From Tenebrio molitor (taxonomy: Eukaryota; Arthropoda; Insecta; Coleoptera; Tenebrionidae), in the NCBI RefSeq assembly GCF_963966145.1, contig NC_091047.1, positions 2,604,001 to 2,668,000 of the forward strand: a DNA stretch of 64,000 nucleotides, in the 5' to 3' direction. The notes under the pieces were generated by a model, which saw nothing but the letters and a program-made list of their open reading frames with translations, ran no database searches and was not told the origin of the DNA. How positions within the stretch are numbered: the stretch's first letter is position 1; the number at the start of each line of letters is the position of its first letter. A program made the position numbers and the translations under genes. Positions 36,840-48,678 of the stretch are shown one piece after another.

Positions 36840-37246
36840 TCAATTTATTTTTTAGGCACCTTTAATGAAAACGGTAATTTTACGTATTCACAAACGGACG
36901 AAAAGTAACTCTTTTTTGGACGCTGACCGTGGCGCCATCTGTTGATCTGTTTAGTAAGTTAGCAACGAAACCGACAAAATCGATAATTGTTCTGTCATCA
37001 TCAATTATGTAAATAAGTATCTAATCGTATTGCAAATAGTAAATTTCTGGTTTTGTTGGCAAGTTGATAACAAACACTATCAAAAAATAGCTTTGTAGTT
37101 CGTGTGGTCGTCTAAAAAATGTAATTTTCTGCCAAAAAGTGCCTTTTGTCTTCGTCTGTTTTCAAGCCTCGGTTGCGCCTCGGTCAGAAAACTTAAACGC
37201 AGACGAAAAACATGCACTTTTTGACCTTGACACACAAATAACTATT
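36840..37246 (+). mobile_element. 0.4 kb repeat with internal hairpin, copy 1
   Basis: Matches the reverse complement of 46669-47062 from end to end: ttaatgaaaacggtaatttt at the left, gcaacgaaaccgacaaaatc in the middle and acacaaataactatt at the right. The right third (about 37130-37220) is a hairpin: gccaaaaagtgccttttg pairs with catgcactttttgacc around gcctcggttgcgcctcgg. It is non-coding. Confidence 0.8.
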
Positions 37247-37269
37247 GAAATAGATTGTTTTTAATTCTC

Positions 37270-37288
37270 CCCGGCGCATCCACCATTT
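37270..37288 (-). repeat. Dispersed motif beside repeat copy 1
   Basis: CCCGGCGCATCCACCATTT, a perfect core 24 bases from the end of the 0.4 kb repeat. Confidence 0.8.
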
Positions 37289-38060
37289 AAATCAACTGTA
37301 CTACATGTTTTAAAATTGAATTGAGTGTAGGTGCCGCTGCAAGACTTCAGCGTCGGTGTTTACTGTCGAATTATGTTCAGTTCTTAATCAGGATGGAAGT
37401 TTTGTTTAAAATTTAAACGAGAATGCTTTCATAGGTCAAACTAATTTAGTTTGTTGGCTGTACGTCTGGCGCATTAAAATTATTACAGGCGATGTTTAAT
37501 GCGGAATTTAAACAGAACTTTGACTCGCGGTATTATTCGAGCCGTGATTTATGCGCCAGTTGAGCAACGTGTTTTGTCAGCTGCCAATTCCTTGTTTATG
37601 TCGGAAAAATCGAAAAATGGCTAAAAGTAAAGGTAATAAATCAATGTTGCCAGACCATCGCGTTTACATATGAATACAGAGCGATCGCAAGATTAGGCGA
37701 TACCATTCCAATATTTTAAGAGATTCATTTTGGCTTTTCAGACACGTGAAATATGGACGTCTATTTTTATTGCGAGAGAAAAATGTACGAAAAAAAAAAT
37801 CTTGAAAGCGTGTTTCCGCCGATTAGTTTATTTAGTCGTTTGTTGGCCAGCTTTTAATTAAGTTTAACTTTCTGACAAACCACCGGACGCCATATTGCTC
37901 TTGCTTGCACTGACACGATCACCACATTTGTTTGTTTTACGATCACAGCCTCCTGCTGCCAAAATCTCATTCTATTTACCAGAAACGAACAAAAAGTAGC
38001 AAATGGTTCTTAACTGACGATGCTACTTGTGCTTTCCACATCTTTGTCTCATATCAAGCA
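37289..38060. other. No gene recognised
   Basis: Non-coding sequence, nothing identified. Confidence 0.5.
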
Positions 38061-39046
38061 TATACAACGTGTCTCAGAAATAAGGACATTAATTTTAACT
38101 GGTAATAGAACTCGTTAATAGCAACGATATATTTGAATATATTTTTTTCCTAAACCTTACTTGCTTCGCCGATGACGATAAGCGAAGAACAAAAAACACG
38201 CAAGAAATTCAAGAAAACTTTCACTTGTTTTTTATTAACTTAAGCACAGCGGCTAATTATTGCGCCCGTTGCTGTGACCTATAATGATAAGGGTGGAGGA
38301 AAAAAAGGAAATCATTTGGTAGATATTAAATGAAAACAATTTTAATAATACATATTTTAATCACCTATACCTAAAATGACAAAATGTCTCCTAAAATTAG
38401 TGTATTAATCATTACAAGAAGTGTTCAAAGTGACCGTCGTTATTGTCAATACAATACTGAAGGCGCTGACGAAATGATTTTCTTCCACTCTTTCTAGAAT
38501 GCCTCTGTTATTATTATTTAAAAAATAAAATGTCACCGACCTGCGTTTAGTTGCCCACTAAACAACCAAAAGACATCAATTGGGACCGAATAGACGAAGT
38601 CCTTCATGTAGCCCCACAAGAAGTCGCACGGAAATTCTTTGGGCCCGAGGAGCACTCCCGCACGCTTCACCACACACTATACAATATCAATGTATTCACA
38701 ATTCGAAAATAAACGTGCCATTTTCACAAAATTTTGCTTAAATCACAGAATCAACACGTAAACACCTGCCTCTTGCAGTCGCATAAAACAAACTAAAAAT
38801 TTAATCCTATTACGTCTACCTCGGCCGCAGAGCGAAAAAACTTTATTCTAAAAACACAATGTTTTGCGCTGATTAAAAAAAAAACTATTATTTCACGGTC
38901 ACTGTTATTGCGTCAAATAACTAGAAAATGCTCTAGCTCGTTAACTTATGGGGGTGTAAAAAAATGGTACACAACAATTTTATTGTTCTTGACGAGACCT
39001 GTCACTGGTTAAAATTAATGTACTTATTTCTAAGACAGGTTGTACA
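38061..39046 (-). mobile_element. Degenerate mariner-like transposon, 986 bases
   Basis: Terminal inverted repeats of about 54 bases: the left starts TATACAACGTGTCTCAGAAA and the right, in reverse complement, TGTACAACCTGTCTTAGAAA, both continuing taag-acattaattttaac. The interior holds the 3' part of a transposase on the minus strand (separate entry). It is shorter than intact mariner-like elements (about 1.3 kb) because the 5' half of the transposase is missing, so it is non-autonomous. Confidence 0.85.
38412..38640 (-). pseudogene. Mariner-like transposase, C-terminal remnant
   Basis: Minus-strand frame reads EFPCDFLWGYMKDFVYSV, matching the PCDFFLWGYLKD block of insect IS630/mariner-type transposases that surrounds the last catalytic aspartate. 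After at least one frameshift a second piece reads RQRLQYCIDNNDGHFEHFL and a stop, the typical C-terminus (CIxxNGGHFEHLL) of the same group. The order and spacing are right for one protein; the frameshift and missing N-terminus make it inactive. Confidence 0.8.
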
Positions 39047-41965
39047 GTCAGAATGTTATAGATGTGGATTGGGGACTTGTGGTTAAGTTGGCACTACCAG
39101 GAAAGTAACTAGGCGCGCTTATAAGGTACTCATATTTGGAATTTATGACAGATTTTTCATTAAAGTACAGTTCAATCATACGTTTTAAGCGATCTTGAGT
39201 TTGACAATCCACATTTAAAACGTTTTTACAATATATTATGAAGAAAATGTCTAGTAGCAGTAATAATAATAATAATAATTCGAGATGTTTCATATGTTTT
39301 TTTTTTCGCGTTTTTCTTTATTTTTCATTTTAACTCGTCTAAACGAGATGAGGTATAACGTAGAAAAATGTGCTAATTACATTATCGTTAAAAGCTTTCC
39401 GACTAGCTTTGTCTAATTAAAGCTCCTCGTAACATTCTTTATTTTTGATTAAATCTACGTTGTACAGGTACATAAAGGTCGTTTTAAAATCTCATGCGGA
39501 GTAGAAACTAGATACCTTCTTGCATCATTTCCAGAGTTTTAGATCTCACTTGCTCCCAGTTTGATATCAAGTAGCCTAGCTGAAATTGATATTCTCCGAA
39601 GGTAAGGTTTCCCCGCAAGTATCTCGTGTTAATATTAGTCGGCGGGAACTCGGATCACTTCCGTTATTTATTTTTAGTGCAGATTGCATGGTGTTCTTTT
39701 TCGTCAAACAAATGTATAACCTTCGGCACTCGATTCGACGAGCGACTGCGCGATTCGATAGTCCTAATTGCGGTCCATCTCCCCCCGTTGGGCGGATAAT
39801 CTTTAAAATTTAATACCCACTCCGGCGCCCAACGAAACGTGGAATTTCCCTTTTGGGTCGGATGCAGTCGATAAAATCGAGAGAGCTCTACGGCTCAGTT
39901 GATCAGCAACAACTGTCTCAAAGACACCAAAACCTCCCGACCCAATGAAATCTGTTTAAAACGTCCCCCAAAACAAATTCCAATCGAGCTGGCTGGTGGA
40001 CTAGTGCCGAAAGCCCATTAACCCATTGTAATTAGATTTTTGCACCGGCCGCGGCCCCACCGTTAACTCTCCGTTTATCGCATCCCCGCCGCCGCCGCCG
40101 CCTTCTTGTCTGGTGGCGGCACAACGCGAGACGTGTGTCCGCGCCTCGACATCCGAATTCGTAACACACCCTTCACGTTAACTCGCGAATAATTCGTAAC
40201 GGCAAACGGTAACGCGCAACCCCGTCAGTTCCCCCTGAAATCCCGACGGGGACTACCCTAATTCAATTCATATTCAAAAGCGCGTCAGAATTCCTAATCG
40301 GACGTTGCAACGCACCTGCGGGGCAACTGACCACCCCTTTTGCCGCCGTACTCGGCCGCGGGGGCGACCCGCGCTGCGAGGGCAGGGGTCGTTACCGTCA
40401 TCGATTTCTTTAAAAATGCAATGCACCTCTAATTAGTGGATGCTGGACGAGCGCGCAACCGCACCAGACCCGATTGCCTACCCCAATTTCGGGAACGATC
40501 GTCGATAATTAAAGGCGAGATGCCCACACGTGACACCGATACGGCCGGTTGCATAATCGATACGGTTCCAGTTCGACCAAGGCTGAGTCCAATTCGGTTC
40601 GCTTGGGAGGAGCATTTTACCAATCACAACTAAGACAACAAGCAAGGGTTGTTTACGAATATTTCACTCTACACCCCCTCAGCACATACAGCAGCCAGTG
40701 TGCTCTAGTAGACCAGCACTATAACCCTTCCAAGGTTTGTCACCCTCTTAAATGTATCCCTCATGGAACCTCTGGGTCATGTGTGGAATTAATATTGCGA
40801 AGAATAAAAAAAAGCTGTCATCACATTTGTGACAAACTGTTTTTACATATCAACTGTGTGTCAACGATCCCCCATTAATGGGTGGCGTGGCTGCATTTTT
40901 TGCTTTGCGCCGGACCACAACTACTTGAGTACGAGGGATATTACAAGAGCATCCCCGACCACGAGACCTCAAGGAACAAATAACGAATGAAAAATGCTAT
41001 GTTTTATTGCAAATTGTTTTTCTAATGAACATTTATTACCGTTGTAACGGTGTTAAAACCATTACAGCACCTTGAAGAAAACTATCCACACTCCACCTGT
41101 GTAATATCTAATTTATTCCAGCAGTTACATGATTTGCGAACTCACCCTCACATTGAATGCTCTTGATTTCGCAGGAATTTTTATTCGACATTCAGAATCG
41201 GATCAAGGGAGGAGACGTTTCTCAACGTTTTCATTTTATTTCTCGTTTGTAAACGGTTTCCCTCGAGCAAATAACATCGCGACTCGATAATCAACGGCAT
41301 CGGTGATTTTTCGTTATCTCATCGAATTAAATATCGAAACTGAAAATTCATGTCCATGGCAGACCGGAAAATAAAAAATCGGACACGGTCTTTGAGCCTG
41401 TTTCGAGTGGAAACGACGAATCGACGTGAACAAGTGGCTCGTGGTTATTTTGCATTGCAAACGTGGACGCCGAACGAATATCTCCGCGCCAGATTTTCCT
41501 CGAGACGCGAAAAACGTAAGAAAACCGGATACAAGGAAATTCATCCAAACGGACAAAAAATGTTTTTCGTCCTGGCCCGACAAGTAAAATAAACCTTTCC
41601 TTCGTTTAATTAATTTTATGGAAAGACGTTTTGAAATATCTCGTGATTAACATTTCTTTAATTGAAGTCGCTCAAATGGCAGTCGACTAATCTTTTCGTT
41701 GAAGTAATCTTGAAATAATTGTATGCGAAAAAACATTCATTTCTCGCATCGCAAACAGCGCTTTTGTGAAATATGTCTGGACCACTAAAAAATGTTTTCG
41801 TTTCGTACTTATTTCATCTGAAGTGATGAAAACGAAAATGAGACTTTTTATTACCACGAACTTGTGGGAAAACGTTCTTCGAGTAACTTTTAATCAATTT
41901 TTTTTAAAGTTTGTTGTTGGATATTATAAAGTGAACGTTACGACCCGCGTTTCGTAAAAGATTCT
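39047..41965. other. No gene recognised
   Basis: Non-coding sequence with a (TAA)n run near 39261-39279 and a (CCG)6 run at about 40086-40103 inside a GC-rich block (39.6-40.6 kb). The frames 40436-40633 (with a mirror frame on the minus strand) and 41350-41592 show no domain. Confidence 0.5.
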
Positions 41966-41985
41966 CCCGGCGCATCCACCATTTT
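41966..41985 (-). repeat. Dispersed motif, single copy
   Basis: CCCGGCGCATCCACCATTTT, a perfect core, with attctc before it as at 37264. Confidence 0.8.
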
Positions 41986-44757
41986 CACATCACAATCTGA
42001 CAAAATTAATTAATTTACTCAACTATTTAATATTAAGCCGGTCAAACTTTTTCCCTTTCTTCTGTGAAATCCGATCCGCTGAAAATGTTTTGCTCCAGAA
42101 CTTATTAATTCAAAACTGTTGGAAGGAATTACAAAAAAGACCCTCTATCTCCTACATTTAATAAAATGCGCGATGACATTAAATGTTTTAAAGCAGCTTT
42201 CTTTTATGTAAAAAACAAGTGAAACGTGTTCATTAATAACGGGATTATCACGTTGCCTAGATATTTGCAATAATTGCATCCTCCCGACGACGATGACAAA
42301 TTCTTTGACGCAAACCGTCCCAATTCGGAAACATCCCTCAGCGATAAAAAATACTTGCGTCTCCATTCATCTGGGGCGACGAAAAAAAAATATATAAGCT
42401 CCTTTCCGGCGAATTTAATGAATAAATTAATATTTCCTCTTTCGCCGCCGCCAAATATTTACGTCGACCCCCTCGGTGCGCCCTTGTGTAAACGAGCGAA
42501 AAAAATTAAATTTCAACTTTGCACCTCGACCTCGCGAGATGTCAACATCGAGAAGATCAGGCGGGCCCGTCCAACTTTGTAATTATTCATTCCCGCTTCG
42601 CGACTCCCGAGTCGCTATTTAATTTTACATCCGGCAACTTCGTACTTTTAAATAATATAAATATCTTTAATTTAATAACCAGGCGGAATCGCATTAAGTA
42701 TGCATGTTAAGAAAATACCCGGCGCTTTTGAAGTCCTGAAATATTTAAGGCGCTTTTAAGAGCCGCCACCCCCTTCGCGCCCCCACAATCGGCCCGCCAT
42801 CCTCCACGACTCGTCGCGACCGAACTTCCGCGCCGAGACTGAATTATTTAGGCGATTCTTGCTCTTCCGGAAAAAACCCGCCAGATAATAATTGAACACC
42901 GGAAAACATCTCTTTTCAATTTTTTTATTTTTGACTCGTCTTCTCCGACACTCGCACGTTTCCTGCAAGATCTCTCTTTCAAATCGCAAAATCCATCCAG
43001 GACCACTTTCTTTTCCACTTCGGTGTCTTTTTCGTTTTGTTTAACTTTCGTTCCCTGCGCTCCATTAATTCTTGAGTGCAAGTCACCTGTGTTGTGTGCA
43101 GATGTTCCTGCTTCCTTATTGAGGAAGACGTCGCGCAGCAGGAATTAGCGTCGCGCGACCTTATAATGCTGTATTCGAAAATAAAAGAGTCTTCGAAAGT
43201 GCAGCTGCTGCTCTCGGGTATTTTTCATTATTTTACGAGCGGCTGCATAAGGAGGCGACGCACCAATGCAACAAACAAAATCGCGTTTTCATTTTCTTCG
43301 CGGGCGATTTTCCCAAATGAAAAATATCTCAGTCGACGATTCATCGCACGTTCCGTCTGGATATTTCCCGGAATCGATTGTAATTACTGAAATCTGCGTT
43401 TAATCGCAGTTTATATTTGGGTCGCATCAAAACAAACGTGCCCCAATAAATTGATTGATCGGGAAAAAAGTGCCGTTTGACTCACCTCGTCCTGCGTCTT
43501 GTTCGCTCCTCCCGGATTCGTCCATCCTTGACCGCTTTATGAAAAATGCGGTCCACTTCGCTTTGCGAAAGCGCTTCCCGGGACCATCCGTCAGCCGGAA
43601 AAACTGGAAAAACCCCAATTATAATCCAAAATAAATAAATAAAGCGGTCGGATGATGTTCCCGTCTCGCGGAACAATTCCAATTTGGACATCCGCGCAAT
43701 AAATTAGCCCCGATAGCGCCACTACACCAAAATTTCGTTTCCGTCGTTGGCATTTAGAAACGGGGCTAGTTGCCCCCATACTTCACGTTCTGCATCGGCC
43801 AAATGACATTTTTAATATTAAAATTTTACGAGGATTTGCGCAAGGTTATATTTTACAAGCCCGAGGGATTCCAATAACGGAGTGGCGCGCGAGATATTTT
43901 AACCCCTCTAGTTGGCGGGAGAAATTCGAGACGCTCACCCCCCGCAAAAATAATAAATCCGGCGTGTCGATTTTTTCCGGGACGACTCCGACATTAACTC
44001 GCCGGAAAATGGGATTCTTATCGGGTGGTCCCGCGGGACGGCTCCATCGACAAGGTGGTCTTGTTTTGTGACAGTTTATTAGCGACGATAAAAACTTATT
44101 CGGCGATTAAATTCGGCTAATGACGGGCGGCGGCGATAAGGATTAAAATTACAGACATGTGCGGGGCCGTGTTGGAGGGATTTTTATGGGAGCGGCCGAG
44201 TTTCGCGGTGTTATTATGGATAAACACGAGCGGTTCTTAAGATTTATTTTATTGCAGATAAAACCGAATAGCCGACAAATGTTCAACTCCACAAGTATAC
44301 CTCTATGAATGCGGGAAGGTTCATAGAATTATTCAAAAAGAACGAGTTTTGTTCTCTAACTGAGTTTCTTTTCTTCGGTTTCGCCGTTCTCTGTTGCGAA
44401 ACTGTTATTAATTGCCTCGGGGTGAGTAACAAAATAAATGAGCGAGTTTTCGGAAAGTTTGACGGGAAATTTTTTTACACAATGCCAACAATTTAACTTG
44501 ATTCGAACGGATTTTTGTCGAGAGAGTGAAATTGCTCGATTAATTCGTCCCAAATTCAAACTTTTTCCAATCGCGTCACAAAAATATTTCAATTATTTTT
44601 TTAAATAAAATTAAATATTTAGTTTACGTTTGGATTATGTAAAGTACGTTATTTAAATTCGAAATTGTTTTGATATCGAATTTCTCTAAATATGTCAATA
44701 ATGGTATTTATTATTATTGAATTTTATTCATTTTATGAAATAATTAAATTTATCGAA
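41986..44757. other. No gene recognised
   Basis: Non-coding sequence, GC-rich at 43.4-44.2 kb. The frames 42274-42582 and 43076-43390 have no domain. Confidence 0.5.
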
Positions 44758-44773
44758 GCGCATCCATCAATTT
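44758..44773 (-). repeat. Dispersed motif, decayed copy
   Basis: GCGCATCCATCAATTT after an AT-rich tract. It lacks the leading CCG. Confidence 0.6.
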
Positions 44774-46645
44774 GCGCTGATTTGTCAGAATGGGGGCGGC
44801 GTTGGGTGTTTTAAAAGTCTCTACGAGAGTAATTTTTCTCTCCATTTCCTTAAAACATTTCAGAAGTATTTTTAAAATTAAATTTAAATTCGTCTTTCTT
44901 TTAAATATGAACTTTCTTAAATTAAAACATCCAAAAATAAAACATTGTATATTTTATCACTAAACGTTTACTAAACACCGTTCACGTTGTTTTGGCATAA
45001 TGGGAGGCCATGATTTATTTTTTTAACGTTGGACACACTGTCTGATCCGTCACTAAAGTGCCTGACATACTGCGGACCTATCAAAATGAACATAACATGT
45101 TGCTGAATTTCCCGCGATGTCTGAGTATTCTTCTATTGCAAACTAGTAAAACTGACAACAATGCACTAGACACTAGACATTGGCGCTATTTATAACCTCA
45201 AATTAAAAAAAAAAATAACCTAAGGCAGGAGAAAACTTGACAACAACGGATCAGTCTGGCAGATGAAATTTTGAACAAAACCAAGTTGTACTTCCAAGGC
45301 TCAAGTTCCTACGTCGTAATGCATGTTTAATCACATTACACAGAACAAATAATTAATGAACAAACCACCTCTGCAGCACGAATTTAATTAAATATAGACG
45401 CAAAATGAACAAAAGCGCATCTTTCACTGGTGATTCCACGCAGCAAATGTAGGGATTAGTTTAAAGTTTAAATCTTGTTACTCACGTAAAAGTATCTGGA
45501 GAAGTCTTAGTTCCACCGTACAACTGTCAAACTTTCCGCGACTAAAAAATCGAGTTAGATTTGTCCGAGTAGCCATCTTGGAAAATAGCTACATTAAAAA
45601 CGAGAAACTGCATTAGTTCCTAATCAAGTTTGTCGGTTTTTCTGTGTTGGACGCGTTTGGTAAAATTAGTTTTGATACCGAGGACCCGACGTGAGGGTGA
45701 GTGGAAAGAATCCTCGGAGTGACAGGAGAAAAGATGATGCTTTCTCGGGGCAAACAGGCCGAGAAGAGGGACTGACACTGGAAACTCGCAGTTGATGGTG
45801 GCAAAGACAGATAAAAGGGGTATCGGATTACCGCTTGTTTACAGAAAGCTCGAACGGATATCGAGAGTTTCACGACAGAAAGAAATCATCTCCCGAGGAT
45901 GTCGAACGTCGACAATAACGCCGACGACAATTAAACCTCTCGCGGAAAACATCGCTGTTGGCTCACGCCGCCTTGTACCCCCAAATCCGCCCTTTCGCAG
46001 TCGAATTCGGCGGCGTCACTTCATTTCCGTCGACGGCGGCGTAAATATGTAAAAGAGTTCGCGATTCCGGCTGAATCGCCGACGAATTATAAAGTGGAGG
46101 TGACGCGCTTAGCGTTCGGCGTTTGCATATTTTAAAAACGGCGGCAGCGACTCATTGTCAGGCGGCTCCTGAAAGAATCATGCACGAGCGAGTTCTGAAC
46201 TGGAGACGCGACGAAGACGTCAACCGCCCCCGAGCGCCCCACGCTCCAAAGTCGACGCCTTTAATTAACCAACCTGGAGCTTGTCACCACGACAGGTACA
46301 CAATGACTGGATCCACTTTAATTCGGCTTAAACACCACCGACAATTCAAAATCAAAACATCAACAAAATTTACACCCTCGATTCTGAACGTCGAGCGGGA
46401 AATCGAGGGTTCGATGTGGGGAGGGGGGAGTTCGCGAATCCATCAAAAGGTACAGTTTTGCATGCACAGGAAGTACTCAGCAGGTGGAAACACTTTATAT
46501 GTGGCAACTGTGACGAATACATTAAAGGCGCACAATTAGGCAAAGAATTTCAATTATGCGGTAGGCTGCATTCGATCGTAAAAATTGAATCTATCTTTTA
46601 ATTTACCTCAACGGATAAAAGAGACATCTTATTTAAAAAAATATA
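44774..46645. other. No gene recognised
   Basis: Non-coding sequence. 44.98-45.31 kb has a transposon-like look (gtctgatccgt near 45040 and an inverted ggatcagtctg near 45248) but no firm termini. The frame 46123-46539 shows no domain. Confidence 0.45.
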
Positions 46646-46665
46646 CCGGCGCCTCTACCATTTTT
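46646..46665 (-). repeat. Dispersed motif beside repeat copy 2
   Basis: CCGGCGCCTCTACCATTTTT, same orientation as the copy at 37270 although the neighbouring 0.4 kb repeat is inverted. Confidence 0.75.
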
Positions 46666-46668
46666 CCA

Positions 46669-47062
46669 TAATAGTTATTTGTGTATCAAGGCCAAAAAGT
46701 GCATCTTTTTCGTCCGAGTCTGGGTTTTCTGACCGAGGCGCAACCGAGGCTTGAAACAGGCTAGGACAAAAGCCACTTTTTGGCAGAGGTGCACATTACA
46801 CTTTTTAGGCGACCGCACGAACCACAAAGCAAAAGACATCATTGGAAAAATTACAAATTTACTTTGTATCTACCTTTTTAAAAAATGATTTACATAATTT
46901 ATGGTGACAGGACAATAATTATCGGTTTTGTCGATTTCGTTGCTACTTACTACATAGACCACGGTCAGAGTCCGAAAAAGTGCCTCCGAAAAAGAGTTAT
47001 TTTTCGTCCGCTTGCGAATACGTAAAATTACTGTTTTCATTAAGGATGCCCAAAAATCAATT
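46669..47062 (-). mobile_element. 0.4 kb repeat with internal hairpin, copy 2
   Basis: Reverse-complement match of 36840-37246, including the hairpin (gccaaaaagtgcatcttttt and aaagccactttttggc around accgaggcgcaaccgaggc). Frequent small differences show an old insertion. Confidence 0.8.
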
Positions 47063-48390
47063 TAAACCTTTCTTGATCAAATCTGAAACTTCGTTCAAAT
47101 CTGATATTTTGATGACACAGTTGCACTTCCTCATTGCGCTCTTAAAACGCTCAATTTTAAATTTTCCCCCTCGTGCGAAATAACTTCTCCGAGGGAAATT
47201 AAAACCTCCAGAGCACTTTATTAAATTTCGCAGCCTCCTTGTATCAGATATTTTTTCCTCGGTTCTTAATTAAAACGCGGCTTAATCGTTCTCATCGGAA
47301 ATTTGGGGTGGCACCTGGGGATCAATATTTGTTCCTGTTGCATGGTCGGGCCTGCCGTGAAAAATTAATTGTTTAACAGGTCGTTCCGACAAGAAATGTT
47401 CGCCCAATTTGCATGGAATTTTCGGTCAGCTCGGTCCGCTTCTTGTGCCGACGCGCGTAATCCCTTTTTGCACGTCCGTTTTTGTTCCGAGGCGACTCTA
47501 TCTTATGAATTCCGGTTTACGTGTGGCCATTGAATTTGTGTGTAAATGTTTGAGGCGCGATAAGGGGGCGCGTTGTGGCTTTTTTCCGTCCGTCTGGCGT
47601 TTTCTTCTACCATCGGAGTGTTTATGTTTTTGCGCAATAAAAAGCGGCACGTCCGTAATGAAAGGGGCTAATGCGAGGAGCGTCGAAATGGGGGGGCGCT
47701 TAACGACTATTATTTTCTAGATGTGTAATTCTTCTTGCCGGGTTATATTTCAAGATAATCCGGACGCGTGGTTTGTCCTATAAATACGCGTTTGTCCCGT
47801 TCTATAAGCAATCCGGAGTTTAACAGGGGCTTCGGCGAGATAAATATATTGGCGCCGCATATTTCATCCCCGTCGCACGAGTGTCACGGTGCAGCCCCCG
47901 GCTCGCACGCCTTTCAAGACGAAATATCATTTGATAAAGAAGCGTCGCGGCGGATTCGGGGGCTGGATATTAATGGTGGCGGCGACGTAACACCGGATCG
48001 GTTCCGTGTTTTTCACCGAGTCTGTTAATTTTACAGGAATTTTCCCGACAAAGCCATAACCGTTCCCGATATTACTCTTAAGTTGGGAACAAGCTCAAAG
48101 CGCCCTGCCCGAATCGTTCCTTCACAAAAGACCTCCATAACAAGCACACGCTTCGATATTTCCAATATTCGACTCCCCATAAGATTTTATGACGATTCTC
48201 CCTTTATTATACTCTCTTTATCCCGACATCATTATTAATAAGCGCATTTATAAACCGATTCGCGTCTCAAAACTGGATCGATCAATCTAAGACGGAACTT
48301 GTTCCAATCCTGAGCGTACTAAAAACAAACGACAGGCAGAAATCAGTCTATTACACCCCATTTATGTATTTGCACCCGACGAAACGCTCA
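47063..48390. other. No gene recognised
   Basis: Mostly GC-mixed non-coding sequence. The frames 47409-47720 and 47768-48028 have no domain. Confidence 0.5.
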
Positions 48391-48678
48391 CCAATGCGGT
48401 TTCCTTGTTTTAAAGCATATTTCCTATAGGTTACTTCGCATTGGGGTACATTTTATAAAACATGATATACAGGGTGTATTTTTAAAATTTGCCGCAATTT
48501 TACCTACAAGGTTGTAGGACAACGTAGAAAACTAAAAGCAATTTAAAAAAATTGTAGCTCAAAAAATAAATGTCATTTTATTTTTTGACAGAATTTTTTA
48601 AATATTTTTCCGAGTTCTACATGAAGCCAGTAGCTCATGGTTAAAATATCTGTACAACTTTCAATAACACCCTGTATA
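48391..48678. mobile_element. TATACAGGGTGT MITE with attached palindromic head
   Basis: 48466-48678 has 12-base inverted ends TATACAGGGTGT and acaccctgtata and matches 21587-21774. 48391-48465 (ccaatgcggtttccttg to cgcattggggtacattttat) matches the central part of the foldback at 21.49-21.58 kb and is itself palindromic at its edges. So the mobile unit is larger than the simple MITE, and this copy has lost its left arm. Confidence 0.75.

Noticed and set aside
46123..46539. 138-codon plus-strand frame
   Set aside because: No domain; composition and neighbours are those of non-coding sequence.
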